Source of the DNA: Cladophialophora immunda
Lineage: Eukaryota > Ascomycota > Eurotiomycetes > Chaetothyriales > Herpotrichiellaceae
NCBI RefSeq assembly: GCF_000835495.1
Contig: NW_015622541.1
Location: 3,534,001 to 3,598,000 of the forward strand
DNA: 64,000 nucleotides
Direction: 5' to 3'
Of this stretch, positions 34,001 to 46,408 are shown piece by piece. The notes under the pieces are model-generated. The model had not been told where the DNA came from. It saw nothing but the letters and a program-made list of their open reading frames with translations, and did not search any database. The translations under genes were made by a program, and so were the position numbers. Positions within the stretch are counted from its first letter, which is position 1; every line of letters starts with the position of its first letter.

Positions 34001-36065
34001 ATGTCTGACAAACCTGCAACCCAATCTGCCTCAAGCACTGCCTATGCTGGCTATCCTCAGTCAAGAATGCCGTACACTGCATCGGGCTATCCACAGTACA
34101 ATGGAGGTAAGAGCTGGAATCACATTCAGAGGCACCGCTGCTCACCATGCAGCAGCCATGAACATGGCCAATTCCAACCCCCTTGCCAGCATGCAGAACC
34201 TCAAAGCCACCTTGCCCTCCTCTGCTTCTGTCGAGACTGAGATGAACGCAGTCAATCGTCCAGGATACAGCAGCCCCTTGATGATGTTGCCATCCGGCCA
34301 AGCCGTCCCAATGTCCAACTTCTACGGCCAGAACCAAACCTCAGCTGGAGATAGTGCTTCCCAACTGCCTTATGTCCCCACCGGAATGTTTCCCAGCTTC
34401 ATTGGCAACACCAGCTTGGCCACAAGTACTCTCCCGGGATATGGCTGGCCCTACAATCTCACTTCCAACGTTGCTGGGTTTGATCCAGGTCGTCGAGGGT
34501 CTTGGTCTTCAAACGAAGAGAATGCTTCCAACAACCAAAATGTCACACTTCAAGGTCAATCAGACTACTACAACTCCATGGCATACCTGTCGACTGCACC
34601 CGCCAGCCAACACTACATTGCCGGACCCATTCAACCCATGAAGTGTCAAGACAACAAGTCATACGAGATGGTTAATCTCGATGAGCTCGTCAACCGTGAC
34701 CCTCCGATCCCTCGTGCAGTGCCTGCTATGTGGACCAACCAGGAAGAACTCAGCCTGGCCAAATGTCTTCAGAATCCTGAGGGCATCACCAATGTCTACA
34801 TTCGTGGCTTCATGCCGGATACCACTGATGAGGATCTAGAACGCTGGGCTTCTCGCTTTGGGGAGATTGAGTCATGCAAGGCCATTATCGAACAGGACAC
34901 TGGCAAATGTAAAGGGTACGCTGCCTCACCCAGTTGATCCGTTCTCGCCGTTAACAATATCCAGATTTGGGTTCGTCATGTACTATTCTCCCGCCGCAGC
35001 AGAGAACTGCATCCGTGGTTTCTTCCATCTTGGCTTTCAAGCCAGCTATGCCCAGGTTGGCGGCACTACTCTTCTGCCTCAATGTCGTCTAACGCTCCCA
35101 GAAATCTCGCAACTCTCGACTCAAGGACCTTGAAGATAAGAACTCCACCAACATCTACTGCACCGGGGTCCCCATTGACTGGAATGAATCGGTTCGAGAT
35201 CTCCTGCCATGTTTGCAGCTTTGACTTACCAACGCATCCAGGATCTGGCCAAACACTTTTTGCCTTATCACGCCGTATCCACCAAGATCTGCCGCGATGC
35301 TCCGTCCGGCGTCAGCAAAGAAGTCGGCTTTGCCAGGTATTCAAAGATGTGTGATCTCCCTGGCTTGCAACGTTGCTGACCGTCCCAGATTCGAAACACG
35401 TGAAATTGCAGAGCGTGTCATCAAAGAATTCCATTCCGTCCTCAACGAACGTGATTGTATCAAATTGTTCCTCCGCTTCGCCGACACCAAAGCTCAGAAG
35501 CAACTCAAACAACAGAGCCAAGAGCGCCGCAACTGGCGCAGCCGAGAGTACAGCTATTCGGTTGAGCACACTCCATCTCCCACTCTGTCTCGACTGCAGA
35601 ACATGAACAATCACATCAGTCCGAATGGCAGTTACCAGTCTCCTGCTGGAACTGCCAATGGCTTCACTCCAGCGACGTCAGTCTCTCCGCCGTAAGTTTG
35701 GCCTTACTGCCCAAGGTCCTTCCTCTTCCAAGCCTACTGACATCGTGTTCTGCAGTGAGCTGCCCAGTGTCAACAACAAGGCTCCGAGCATGATCCGCAA
35801 CTCCACTTCGGCATGGCCCATGCAGGGGGGCCTGCAGTCGATCACCAACACTACCACTGTTCGAACCAACCTTCCAGTCAGTGCAGCAACCCACCCTTAC
35901 ATCGAAGTCCCACCAAAGAATGCTGCTTCGATTGCCATCATCCCGGACGGCGGTGACCCCAGCAAGAAGACCAAGACTCCAAGTCCCAAGAAGGTCACCA
36001 TTAGGATTGAGCCAGCCAGCGGCAAGGAGAACTACACCACCACTACTCCGCAATCCAGCAAGTGA
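34001..36065 (+). CDS. RNA-binding protein with two RRMs (RBMS/MSSP type), 7 exons
   Basis: Predicted single-stranded nucleic-acid or mRNA-binding regulator. Exons are 34001-34106, 34153-34915, 34965-35055, 35102-35191, 35242-35336, 35389-35691 and 35756-36065, giving 585 residues. Seen: a disordered Ser/Asn/Tyr/Pro-rich N-terminus, RRM1 near residues 247-325 (TNVYIRGFMPDTTDEDLERW with KCKGFGFVMYYSP as RNP1, completed only after splicing), RRM2 near 334-410 (TNIYCTGVPIDWNESDLAKH, SKEVGFARFETREIAERVI), then a Gln/Arg-rich helix and a disordered tail with KKTKTPSPKKVTIRIEP. All six introns are 46-64 nt with GT-AG ends; exon joins were fixed by the RRM pattern. Intron 1 ends in a CAGCAG tandem acceptor. 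The paired-RRM layout resembles RBMS proteins. Confidence 0.88.
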
Positions 36066-37136
36066 GCCAGCTACACCACAATTGCCAAGGACACCCATTC
36101 CCGCATGCTTCCAACTATTTTTGGCGTGCATTTGTTCTTGGTCCGCTGGTACTACCCATCTTGATTTCCTTTTGCTCATTCTTGCCTTGAGCATGCACAA
36201 TCATCCCCTGGAGCATGCAATTTTGTCACCACCAGCGCATATTTAGAGCATGAAAAGAGATGGCATGCATTATCCATGTACAGCAAGACATTGATCCTTG
36301 TGTATTGATGGAAGAAAACATGATTGTGGCAATATGTTGATATGGCAGGTGTAGGAGGAGAGCTGGACGGGTTATGTCTTGACAGTTTGCATTTACTAGC
36401 TCAGCATGTAGTTACTTGAGAGATTGATCTCACAATGCATCAAGATTAATATGCCGGTCTGCGTCTTGTTTCGATCCGGCTCACATCGTTCTGTGACAGG
36501 GAGCGCCCGGTGACTGCGGCTTCGACTCACCTGGGTCATCTTTTCAAGTACCAAGCGAGGCCCTAATTTCACGCCTTGAACTGTGTAGCTTGTGCAAGTG
36601 CGCAACAATGGACGCTCAGTAGTGGTTAGGGTCAAGGGCAAACTGCTTGCCACCTGTCTGTATTCTGGCAGATCGACAACCTCTGTCTTGTGGTTGTAGA
36701 AGCCTCGTTGTCTGGGCTGGAGGTGCTTTGAAGTGTGTTGTCAGAGGCGGAGCGATGGAGCGGACGAGGCTGGGGTATAAAAGGGGCCAACCGGTCCACC
36801 CCCACTTGAGTAGCCGATAATTGTGCAAGAGGTGAAAAATGCAAACACCATCAACGCCACTGCCGACAATTTTTTTTATTTCTTCCAAAGTCATGACAAA
36901 ACTTCATCATTTTGCGTAGCTTATTTGTCGTTTAATGTATTGCAATGCTGATGCGAATGCTGCATATCTGGCCAGCCTCATAATATCACATGTTTCCCCT
37001 TTGGGAGTCTCCTCAGAACCCAGCTCGCTTGAGATCAAAGGTATTTTATGCTTCTCGCGTTCAAGAGACCAGAAATGTTGACTCCTCTGTCCTGAAGTCG
37101 ATGTGCGCGGACCGTCAGTTCCCAGATGCGTGAGTT
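36066..37136. other. Convergent 3' region between the RRM gene and ELG1
   Basis: About 1.07 kb downstream of two converging genes, AT-rich in parts (36860-36960). No supported gene or RNA was found. Confidence 0.45.
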
Positions 37137-40100
37137 TCAGTACTTCCGCAATGGAGGCTCGTCAGCTTCCACTTCCATTCCTATCGACGAGGAAGGCGTT
37201 TGAGTCTCAGAGCTGTCCCATATCTCCACGTCCTTAGTTTGAGGCCACTCGTTCCCCGTCCTCATCACTGCACCCCAATCCAACTCTTCTGGAAACCACT
37301 TGTCTCTTCTTACTGTATCCTTGGTCCCACCCTCTAAAGCTGCCCTCGCTGCCCTAGTACGTCGCTGTCTCTTTATCCCGTGCTGACTTGCACCGTGCAA
37401 CTCGTTTCGCATTTGTTGAAGTCGCTGATCATGTGACACGATGTAGCGGATGTAGGGGGCAACTTCTGTCACGAGTGAGCTGGCGGATGGATTATCCAGC
37501 GAGGGCGCTTTACGCCCTGGAGAGCTGGGTAGGCCGATACGGGATTCTTCTAGAAGGGGCTCGAATGCTTTGCATATCGATGATTGAAGGAGCTGGGACT
37601 CGTTGAGCTCACCGAGGTATAGACGGACGACCTCGTTTCTTTGGGATGTGTAGGCGCTTGGGGCAGCAGCAGGGTTGGATAGTTTCCATAATGCGCTTGC
37701 CACCATCGGTGTTGCTGTGTCATCGATCAAATCCATCGCGCTTCTCGCCTCAGAAAGGATCAGCATGTCGTTCAGCGTTGAGAGACGGTCCGACTCGGGG
37801 CTGCCTGGGCACACATCGTTCCGGACCCAATCCACTGCCCGAATGCTCAAACTGTCCTGAGAGAATTGGATCAGGCCTTCTGGTTCGATAAAGTCCGCAG
37901 GCAGTAAATCAAGACCACTGATAAACGTATCTTGGCTGACAATTCGCGTCACCGAGCCATCTGGCTTGGGCTTGATCCTGTCATGGTACGGGAGCATCCA
38001 ATCCAGACCTCCCTGCTGCGATCCAACCGTCATCTGGCACCACAGATTCAGCTCCATGATTGACGCACGGAGATCCCGGCCTTTGGTGAGGTAGAGGTTC
38101 TGCAAGCTTTCCTTGCTTAGAAGATGTCCTTCAGCCGCACATATGGATCCCAGAAGCTGTACAGCTGGTCCCTGTTCAGGACAGCCATAGTGCAAGACGG
38201 CAAAGAGATCTAGTTCGGCCAGCGGAACGGAGTCGACACTGTTGCAAGTGAGGATGACCGGCCGCTTTGAGGTCCTGATAAGTGACTGGACACCACTCCA
38301 GAAGCCTTTGTCCTCCTCAAACAGAATGTCGACCTCTTCAAACAAGACGAGAGATTGCTTCTGTGATTTGGTCTTGGGTTCTTTGCCCTCCCTCCTTTCT
38401 GAAATTTTAGACTGTTTGCCACCTTTGCCGGGACCCATGAGATTTGCGATAGTGTTGGGGTTTTCTAAAAGCCCAGGAGTAGTAGAGACTGTGTCTCTGT
38501 CATCGACTGAGATGCTTGATCTTCGACTAGGGGTGTCCGAGTGTTGAACCAGGTGGTTCTGTGTCATGTCGCCTACCTTGTCCTGGATATCTTTTGCACT
38601 TCGTCGCATACCTGGATGGATCTCAAACACCTCGAACCCTAATTGTTGCGCAACCGCAAAGACGGAAGCGGTTTTGCCCGAGCCTGAAGGGCCCACCAGT
38701 AGGATTGCATTCTTTCCGTTCGCGGTCGAACGAGCATCATCGTCGTCCGAATATGCAATGAAGTCGTCCATCTCATCTGATTTCCTCTTGCGTCGCTTTT
38801 TAGGAGTCGGAGGCTTTGCCTTCGATTGTAACTTGCCAGTCTGGACCTGATGCACCTTCAGATTGCTTAGCCAGTCATGCAAAGCTTTCCCCTGTGGTTC
38901 CAAGACCTCTTGCCAACAAGTGGGTGCGTACTCGTGACACCATAACTGGGGTCCGGCGGCCATGCCCTTGTCGAATGAACTGCGAGACGATTCGATGATT
39001 GCTTCTAGACGTGTAATCGAAGCTGGTTGACAAAGCGATTGATCATCTATCCCGTATAGTGTTTCTGTCAGTCTTGCGAGTTCTTTGCCGCTCATGATCC
39101 GTCGCTCTGGTGTGCGAACGAGAGAATTATCGACTTCCTGCTTCAAGTGCTGAGAATAGTTCCAAAGTACATCTTCATCTGCATTGACACGCAAAGCATG
39201 TTGTTTGAACTTAGGTCGTGATAAGGGGAGTGTCCCAACTCCTGAATTACTTGGGATCTGAGTCGGCCGTACATGTTGGATGTTGGTCGGAGGCCAGACG
39301 GGAGGCAGCGCAGGCGCATTTTTGTTCTGGAACGTCCTCTTAGATTCAAAGATAATATCTTTCCAGGGTTTTGGTGCCTTAGATCTTGAGGTGATCTCAT
39401 CCTCGGAGGCTGCTGCAATGGAGGAGGTTTCACTTGTTAGGTCAGACTGCTTTTGAGTATTTCCTGGTATTCTTCCCAGGAAGAATGGGTGGGTTGTCTT
39501 GCCCACCAGAGGCTTTCCCCGTGCAGCCTTTGCCTGAGGTGCCGGGGTTTGAATGGCGCCCTCTTCGGACTTGCTGGACAAGATGTCGTTGATCTTCGCT
39601 CCGGAGTCTGCTGCCGAGTAGGACAGCGTAACCCGCAACGAAGAAACCAGCCTCCCGTTCTTCATCTCCAGTTTCTTAGACCTATTGGTGGTCTTATCTG
39701 CGTCACTGGTCTCAGCAGCAACAGTCCGTGGCGCTCGTTTTGGCGATTTCTTCGGTGAAAAGATGAGCTTCCCGTGACCGGTTCGCAACATTTTGTCCTT
39801 GGGAGTAAGGTTAGGCTTGCTTTCCTTGGATAACTGATCATTCACGGTGTCGTCGGTTGGTCGAGGGTGAGGATCAGGGGATATTGTAAGGTCGATGTCA
39901 ACTGAATGTGACGAAGCATCAAGAGACTGAACAGGGGAAATTAGCCTTCTCGATCTAGAAGAACCATCTTCAGGCAAAATCGGTAGAGACGGTTGACTGG
40001 CACTGTCTTTGTCACTCGAGGAAGGTTGACCTGCGAGTGTCTGATCCTCAGCGCAATCCCGGTATGTCTCAACCCCCTTAAATATCTGTACTGCAGACTG

Positions 40101-40513
40101 AGGCTGGGCAGCCCATGTCATGTGGTTTGTGTTTGAAGTCTTCGTTGTCTCAGTGGGTAAATGCTTTGGACTGGCAGAGACTCTTCGTCTCTTTCTTCTG
40201 GTTGTTTTGTATTCAACACCATCATCTTCATTCACTCTCCACGACCCTATGGGGGTGGCCTCGGCTGTCTCTGTGTGTGTGACATGGCCAGAGTCTTCCT
40301 CGTGGTTCGTAGAGCCGTCTTCAACCGTGCCGTCCAATCCCAGTGTTCTAGAGGGCGGACGGTTGGACGGGGGATCGTTGATTACGGACGCTATAAGAAG
40401 TGTCAGTGAGTTGAAGCAGCTCTAGTTGGACATGCTTGTGCACCTTTCCTGAAGAACGGATGCATATGGGATTTGTGTTCTGGACCAGCGCCATAGTCGA
40501 GCAGCGTTGCCAT
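37137..40513 (-). CDS. ELG1: ELG1/ATAD5-like PCNA-unloading clamp loader, 2 exons
   Basis: Large subunit of an alternative RFC complex that unloads PCNA from DNA after replication. Exons are 40513-40444 and 40390-37137, giving 1107 residues. Seen: an N-terminal disordered, Lys/Ser-rich region of about 570 residues; Walker A GPSGSGKTASVFAVA near residue 590; an ATPase domain with LGFEVFEIHPGMRRS and the Walker B-like LVLFEEVDILFEEDKGFW; sensor region RPVILTCNSVDSVPL; and LRASIMELNLWCQ, all in the pattern of Elg1/ATAD5 rather than Rfc1 or Rad24. The small first exon adds MATLLDYGAGPEHKSHMHPF and joins FFRK to ASVINDPP; HPFF near the start resembles a PCNA-binding motif (inference). The gene is read away from UTP8. 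Confidence 0.88.
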
Positions 40514-40968
40514 TGACCTGCCAGTCAATCTTTGGTGTGTTGTGGTGTCATGAAGTCTGCATTCCGTGCATGATCTTTATATCGAGTGAATCGATGGACA
40601 AGTATGCCGCCGAGAGATCCACTGAGTCTTGTCGAGGCGCTCTCGTGAGATAATTCAGAATTGATGTTGGAGTGTCATGCGCGTGATCATGAAGTGTAGC
40701 TGAATTGGAAGAAGCGCGTCGGTGACGCGATTGCCATGCCCAGAAATGGGAGGCTCGGTCGGCTGCATCTGCCACCGCCTGCCCGCCGCTGATAGGCTTG
40801 CTTGGGCGGGAGATCAGCCGCTAAGTAGGCCCTGTTAAAGGAAGTGCTTAGCGAGCCTAGACGGAGGAACTTCGCAGCCTCCGCAAAATTTTGTGGAGCC
40901 CGGGTATTTTCAAAACTTTTTGTCTGCACACCGAGTTCTAGCAACGCTCTGCAAAGTCTCATGTCTCA
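40514..40968. other. Divergent promoter, ELG1 and UTP8
   Basis: 455 bases between two outward-reading nuclear genes. It contains only short shadow frames. Confidence 0.5.
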
Positions 40969-43695
40969 ATGATGGAGATTTCAACTCCCCATATGCTGGC
41001 AAGACTGCCTCGTCCTGCCAGGCAAGATGCTGCTACTCGTTTCGGCACGGTGTATGCTGTACGCGACGGCCTGAAGAAGCGGAGAAAAGAAATTTGCGTG
41101 GGTGTGGACGGCGACTCCCTTGGGCTGTATGAGGTACCGATACATTGTATCCGTGCACAGGACAGTATGCTCACAAGATTTCAGATCCAAAACGGGAGCA
41201 TTCTCGCCTCTTATCCCGTACCTCCTAACTCCCGTTGCCTTGGGCCTCCCTGTTCGATTCGCGAAGAATCACAAGGGCAGATCCGTCGAACGACTTACTG
41301 CGCCATAAAGCGAGACACATTACGGATCGAATCCTTCCAGACCTCAGGAGATGACGCATACCGCGCGGCGTCCTGTGCAAGTGGAGCATTGGATGAACAA
41401 GAGAGCCCCATTCTACTACTTGAAGTGGTGCTGAAAGGCACGGAAAAAGAGCTGGTAGCAGTTCAGCAAAATGGCGACATCGCAATTTTCTCTGAAGAGT
41501 TGAACACCACGTTGTCCAAAGGAACACTTTGTTCCAGGCGCTATCCGAACATTAGGATCTTGGCCGTTCAACATCTCACAAGTTCGGAAGCACAGAAAAC
41601 AGTATTAAAGCAGAGACCAGATCTGCTTAGCGAGGCTACTCCCGAGAGCTCCTACTTGGTGGTTGCATACTGCAAAACCGAATATCACACAAACCCGAAC
41701 AGTGTGTTCTACGGTGTCTGGCCAGTTGGCGCAATCGACCGGAACGTTGCTGCCCATGGAGCACCGATTTACCCATTGTTTGACCATGAACTATCGGCAG
41801 GAGAGAACAAGGCAAAGTCAAGTTCGTCCAAGGACCGATCTTATACGTTCAACTCCAAAGCTTCAAACCTATTCCTTCGCGCCGGAGAAACCTTTTACTC
41901 GTATGATTTGACTGGTCTGGTACCTTTCTTGTCTTCGGCACTATCTACTGGTTTGAACTGCTCGTACGAAATCATGGCCATCTCATCTGCGTTTGCCATA
42001 TGTTCATTCGAAGAGTCAATCCGGCTTTATGACCTCAAATTTCAGTCTGTGCAGGCTCAGATCGATGCGAAGAAGGGCAATCTCAAGCGGAAACGCATGA
42101 CAATGGCCGCCCAAGACCGGAGTGGCCCCGTTGAGTTTCTCGCTTATTACCCCCAGTCTGCGCGTGTCATCGGACGGAGGCGTCATCAGCTGCTCGCGAT
42201 AGATATTTCTGCTATATCATCACGGCAGCTACTGGAAACTGGGAGCAGTCTTCTCCAAAATATCGGACGTGGTATCAGTAGTCAAGTTACGACGATTGGT
42301 TCTTTCGATAAACGGTTATCGTCCATCGGTACTGCGACTATAATTCCAGGATCCAGCGTGGATTGGCAGTCTGTGAGGCAACGACTCGATCACCTTGCTG
42401 AGACAGGTGATGTTGCCGGCTTTGAACACACTTTTGTCAACGACATTCGACAGACTACGATGCAGTCACCGGCTTTTGAAGGGACGAGCGAAGATTTGCC
42501 TCTTGATCGTATAGCAATCCCGGACTTCAAAATCAACTACCTTCTGACAAAGATCTTTCAGTTAGGTGCGACGCCGAGTACCCTAGACAATACACCTAGC
42601 ATCGCAGAAAAGGCGTTTAATATCCGAGTTCCGTCATTCAAACTCATACTCTGGCTGTGCCGTTTGGGATTGCTGTCCGCCCGAAACTTGCAAAATGCAA
42701 TCTCGAACTCTCCTTCTGGGACAGGATTGACCGTTGTTGGTATACACGGTGTGGCGCAAGCTCTGCTTGAAGCCGATTCATCATATAGCTTGCTGGTAGA
42801 GTGTCTCGAAAATGGGTTCAGTCCATACGTGGAGGAACAAGCAGCCGTGGTGCAGCTACTCATTCGACAAGCTCTAGCTACATCTTCCGAAGCAGCCGTT
42901 GCTGGAACAGACCGCCAGACAGATTCAATGGAAGTCGACACTCCCGCGCAAGTCCAGCCACTCTCGGTATCAACAACAGACACACCGTGGTTGGCCCCTA
43001 CGCTACAAAGAGCGCTAATTGAGGCGCTCGACAGACTCGGCACTGCTGCAACTTCACTCATCTCCATTAATTTGAAAACTCTGCTGTCACAGACAGAAGC
43101 GCTGGCTCTTATTCAGTTCTTACGACAACAACTCTTCCAGGGGGGTCATACTCGGTCATTTCAAAACCTCCCCGTGCAAACTGAGCCATTGCCGACTGTC
43201 AAGCTTGCTGCGAGCATCAAGATACTTTCAGGCTGCGTCGATGCCATTGGACCTCTTGGCTTCTTTGGGGCTTTGGATCACGAAGATTTTATGGGCAACA
43301 TCGTACCTGATCTGGTGACGGAGATCACACATACCAAGCAGAGTCTGGAGGATGTAGCAGAGTTGCAAGGGATTCTCCGCGAGACGTTGAGATACCAGGA
43401 ATCTATGCGAAAACATCAGGCTGCGGGGGCCCGTGTTCCTGTCTATGGAAATGGATTAGGGATCCCTGACCAGCGTCCAGGAGCCATAGTGACGCTGTAC
43501 TCGGAGACTGTCGAGGGAGAAGACGATCCGCAGCCTGGCCCAGGTCTTCCTCTCAGCCTGAAGGTCGAGAATGTGGTCAGCGCCGTAAAGATCAGAAAAG
43601 GTGGGGGCCAGTTAAAGCATCGGTCTATCCGACAGAAAAGGATGCTGGAAAGGATGAACAAAGGCCAGTACTCATTTGAGCGACTGGCTTTATGA
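40969..43695 (+). CDS. UTP8: UTP8-like U3 snoRNP/t-UTP component, 2 exons
   Basis: Nucleolar protein of the t-UTP subcomplex of the small-subunit processome, needed for rDNA transcription and 18S rRNA maturation; in yeast also tied to tRNA export. Exons are 40969-41133 and 41185-43695, giving 891 residues. Seen: an N-terminal beta-propeller beginning LARLPRPARQDA and KKRRKEICVGVDGDSLGLYE-IQNGSILASYPVPP, with PPCSIREESQG, in the pattern of fungal Utp8; a helical C-terminal half; and a basic tail (LKHRSIRQKRMLERMNKGQY). The 51-nt intron 41134-41184 keeps the frame and has no stop, so the unspliced frame adds 17 residues; its removal restores the propeller strand. Two adjacent ATG codons (40969, 40972) could start translation. 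Confidence 0.8.
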   Translation: MMEISTPHMLARLPRPARQDAATRFGTVYAVRDGLKKRRKEICVGVDGDSLGLYEVPIHCIRAQDSMLTRFQIQNGSILASYPVPPNSRCLGPPCSIREESQGQIRRTTYCAIKRDTLRIESFQTSGDDAYRAASCASGALDEQESPILLLEVVLKGTEKELVAVQQNGDIAIFSEELNTTLSKGTLCSRRYPNIRILAVQHLTSSEAQKTVLKQRPDLLSEATPESSYLVVAYCKTEYHTNPNSVFYGVWPVGAIDRNVAAHGAPIYPLFDHELSAGENKAKSSSSKDRSYTFNSKASNLFLRAGETFYSYDLTGLVPFLSSALSTGLNCSYEIMAISSAFAICSFEESIRLYDLKFQSVQAQIDAKKGNLKRKRMTMAAQDRSGPVEFLAYYPQSARVIGRRRHQLLAIDISAISSRQLLETGSSLLQNIGRGISSQVTTIGSFDKRLSSIGTATIIPGSSVDWQSVRQRLDHLAETGDVAGFEHTFVNDIRQTTMQSPAFEGTSEDLPLDRIAIPDFKINYLLTKIFQLGATPSTLDNTPSIAEKAFNIRVPSFKLILWLCRLGLLSARNLQNAISNSPSGTGLTVVGIHGVAQALLEADSSYSLLVECLENGFSPYVEEQAAVVQLLIRQALATSSEAAVAGTDRQTDSMEVDTPAQVQPLSVSTTDTPWLAPTLQRALIEALDRLGTAATSLISINLKTLLSQTEALALIQFLRQQLFQGGHTRSFQNLPVQTEPLPTVKLAASIKILSGCVDAIGPLGFFGALDHEDFMGNIVPDLVTEITHTKQSLEDVAELQGILRETLRYQESMRKHQAAGARVPVYGNGLGIPDQRPGAIVTLYSETVEGEDDPQPGPGLPLSLKVENVVSAVKIRKGGGQLKHRSIRQKRMLERMNKGQYSFERLAL
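41134..41184 (+). other. Frame-preserving, stop-free 51-nt intron in UTP8
   Basis: Donor GTACCG, acceptor TTTCAG, 17 codons long if read through. Called as an intron because removal brings together GLYE and IQNGS as in the family. Confidence 0.7.
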
Positions 43696-44331
43696 GGTTG
43701 GTAGCTGCGCAAAATGAAGAGCGGATCCGAGTCTCTGAATAATCATGTCTTGTAAACCTTCTCACCGATTCAGGCTGGACTGGAGCAGAAGCGAGATATC
43801 AGATGGCCGGAATGGGACGAAAGCGTATGCAACGGACTCGGCGTACTATTGGCTATGGACTATTGGTGGGCCTAGCCTCGTTCAGGCCCCGTCACAGCCC
43901 CGTACATACGCATGCTCCGATCCCATGCCGCCCTCGAACCTCCCTTTCACGCAGTCTTCTCCAATTTGAACGCTTGTACGAGGCAGTCTTAATACCGAGA
44001 CTCCTCTTTCTCGTCTAGAGCGCGACCGAACGTCCCTGACCTATTGAACAGACGTTCGAAGATTAGAGAGAAATCCTCCTGAGAGAGCCCTTCGCCGCGA
44101 GCCCACTCCGTACTGCCCCCTTCTAGCCGAGACGACGGAAGATTCTTCAACAACCCCAGAAGGGCAAACCTTGAATCTGCAATCAGAAAACGCTGCCGAG
44201 CACGTACTCCTCACTATATCGACTGCCGAGTCCCTATCCTGCCCCCGAGCCTTCATGTGGCTGGGGTGTGAGGACTGAAACCTAATCCTGACCCAAGCGC
44301 CGAAGGTCAATTGGATCTTGACGCAAACACC
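43696..44331. other. Intergenic region between UTP8 and STE50
   Basis: About 640 bases, both genes on the plus strand. It should hold the UTP8 3' UTR and the STE50 promoter. Short open frames only. Confidence 0.5.
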
Positions 44332-46113
44332 ATGGCCTTCCCCAGCGGAACTACATACCACGCCGACTCTGATGCCGACGATGAATATGAGAGAAGCGTC
44401 ATGACTTCGCCCACACAGCTACACACCGATTCAGAGACCTCTTCTGAGCCGCCCTCTAACGAGCACACACCGACGACGTTTGACAACTCGGGGGAAGATC
44501 CAAGTCTACCCAGGACCATAATAACAGAATGGACACCAGAAGAATGTGCTCAATTTGTGTCTAGTTTGAACTTGAGACAATATTGTCATGCTTTTGTCGG
44601 TAAGCAGCCTCGCAGACAGACATGGCCATTGAATGCAGCGGCACTGACTCTGCGCAGAACATGGCATCGAAGGGGAAGCGCTCGTCGCACTTAAACATGA
44701 CGAGTTGAAAGAGATGGGAATTGCCAGTGTGGGACACAGGTTGACAATTCTCAAGAATGTTTATGATTTGAAAGTCAACCAGGACATCCCCGTTGAACCA
44801 GATGATTATGTCCCTCCAAGTAGGCAATTGGTTTCCCTCCGTCCAGTGGTATCTCTCTAATTTCCCTCTCAGCGGCCGAGCAGAATCCTCAGCATGAAAT
44901 GGCCACCAAGGAAGACATCGATCGACTCGCGAGATCAATCCTCCGGTTACGGGATGAGCGAATTGCTCAGGCGGAAGCGCAGTTGACCAGACTGGCAGAT
45001 GACTACCGCAAGTTACGCCAGGAGTTACTGCCGGTTTTCAAGATGGCCAAAGAACGATCAGAACCTCTCCCTTACGCCCCCTATCAAGGCGCCACCATTA
45101 CTCCAGAGGTGTACCAGCAAGATGTCGTCTCACCTCCTCCCGCGACCCAGCCGGTGCCCGAAAAGACTAGTCTCACACGCACATTCTCAAAGAAGCTGGG
45201 GCTCAGCTCAACACCCAAGAACAATTCTCCGACACATATACCCAGTACGATCCATGAGGGTAGGACTTTCGCCGAAAGCAACTCGCTGGACCCTTCCGCT
45301 GCAGCGAGTCTAGCCTCCAACTCGCTAACCGCACAAATGTCAGGTGGCGCAATATCGCAACATCCCCATCCTTCTCCAGGTGTCCCCTCTCCGACTTCGC
45401 CACTCCCCTACCAACATCAACCACTCGCTCCGCGCTCCTATCAACGTGAAGCAGGAACTGTTACCAGTGCTATCCCTCGCTACGACGGTAGCGACGACCG
45501 GCAAGTCACCATTGAACGTGACCGTGACCCTCCCACTTCCGCAAAATCGGCCTCCGGCAAACTCAACCCTACGAACAGTACAATCTCTAACGCCTCCACT
45601 CTTATACCCTCTAGAGAACTATCCGCTTCGGTGCCGCCCCAGCTCCCCTCGAGCGCCAGCGTGGGCCACACTCCGCATGGCAACAAAGATGGTGGTGGCG
45701 GAGGCGATGCCCCCTCGGTGGAGATCTTCAAATCGTTCCGCGTCGGGCTAGAAGATCCATGCTATAAAGTTCTCCCAGCCGCCCTCAGAAAATACAATAT
45801 TCAGGCCGACTGGCGACAGTATGCTCTGTATATTGTGTATGGCGACCAGGAGAGGTGTGTGGGATTGGAAGAAAAACCCCTCGCTTTATTCAAGGATTTG
45901 GATAGAGAAGGGAAGAAGCCGATGTTTATGCTGAGAAAGCTGGGGAACGTAATGGTTGGTGACATGCCACCGACCGCAGGGGTTGGGATGAAACCGCCCC
46001 TGGGCGGGCTGGGTGGGAGTGGAGGGACTGCTGGAGCAGGAGTCGCCCCTAGCAGCGCTGCGAGCGTGAGGACAATACCAACAGCGCAGACGTTGCCCGG
46101 CGGTGTTCTATGA
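44332..46113 (+). CDS. STE50: STE50-like MAPK cascade adaptor (SAM and RA domains), 3 exons
   Basis: Adaptor linking small GTPases and membrane sensors to the Ste11-type MAPKKK. Exons are 44332-44599, 44658-44819 and 44873-46113, giving 556 residues. Seen: a SAM domain at about residues 63-135 (TEWTPEECAQFVSSLNLRQY, then EHGIEGEALVALKHDELKEM completed by splicing, and GHRLTILKNVYDLK); a coiled coil (LARSILRLRDERIAQAEAQL); a long Ser/Pro/Thr-rich disordered middle; and a Ras-association domain near 427-515 (FKSFRVGLEDPCYKVLPAAL, ALYIVYGDQERCVGLEEKPL). The C-terminus is Gly/Ala-rich. The start at 44332 follows a poor upstream extension in the same frame. Confidence 0.93.
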
Positions 46114-46408
46114 AGTTGCTGCCTGTTTTGTTTAGATACGTGGGGATTAGCGAAGGCTTCAAAAGCGATTTTCATTCGAGTTCGAAGAGGCAGGTTGTTT
46201 CCCTTTATGCAACGATCCTTGACGAGCACACATGCACCAGCCAACAGCTCGAAGTAGAGCGAGGTATTCCACTATAGCTGTGGTCCTTCCACCATCTAAT
46301 ATACCGTACCGAGGCCCTTCCACTATCTCAGCAACACTGAACGCCGCTCGCTATGCCAAATTATACACAAATATCCAACCCGTAGCTTGTTTGCGAAGTG
46401 AGATCGTG

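Noticed and set aside
33470..34240. A 256-codon frame upstream of the RRM gene
   Set aside because: Low-complexity translation of pyrimidine-rich leader DNA; the RRM protein starts at 34001 in the same frame.
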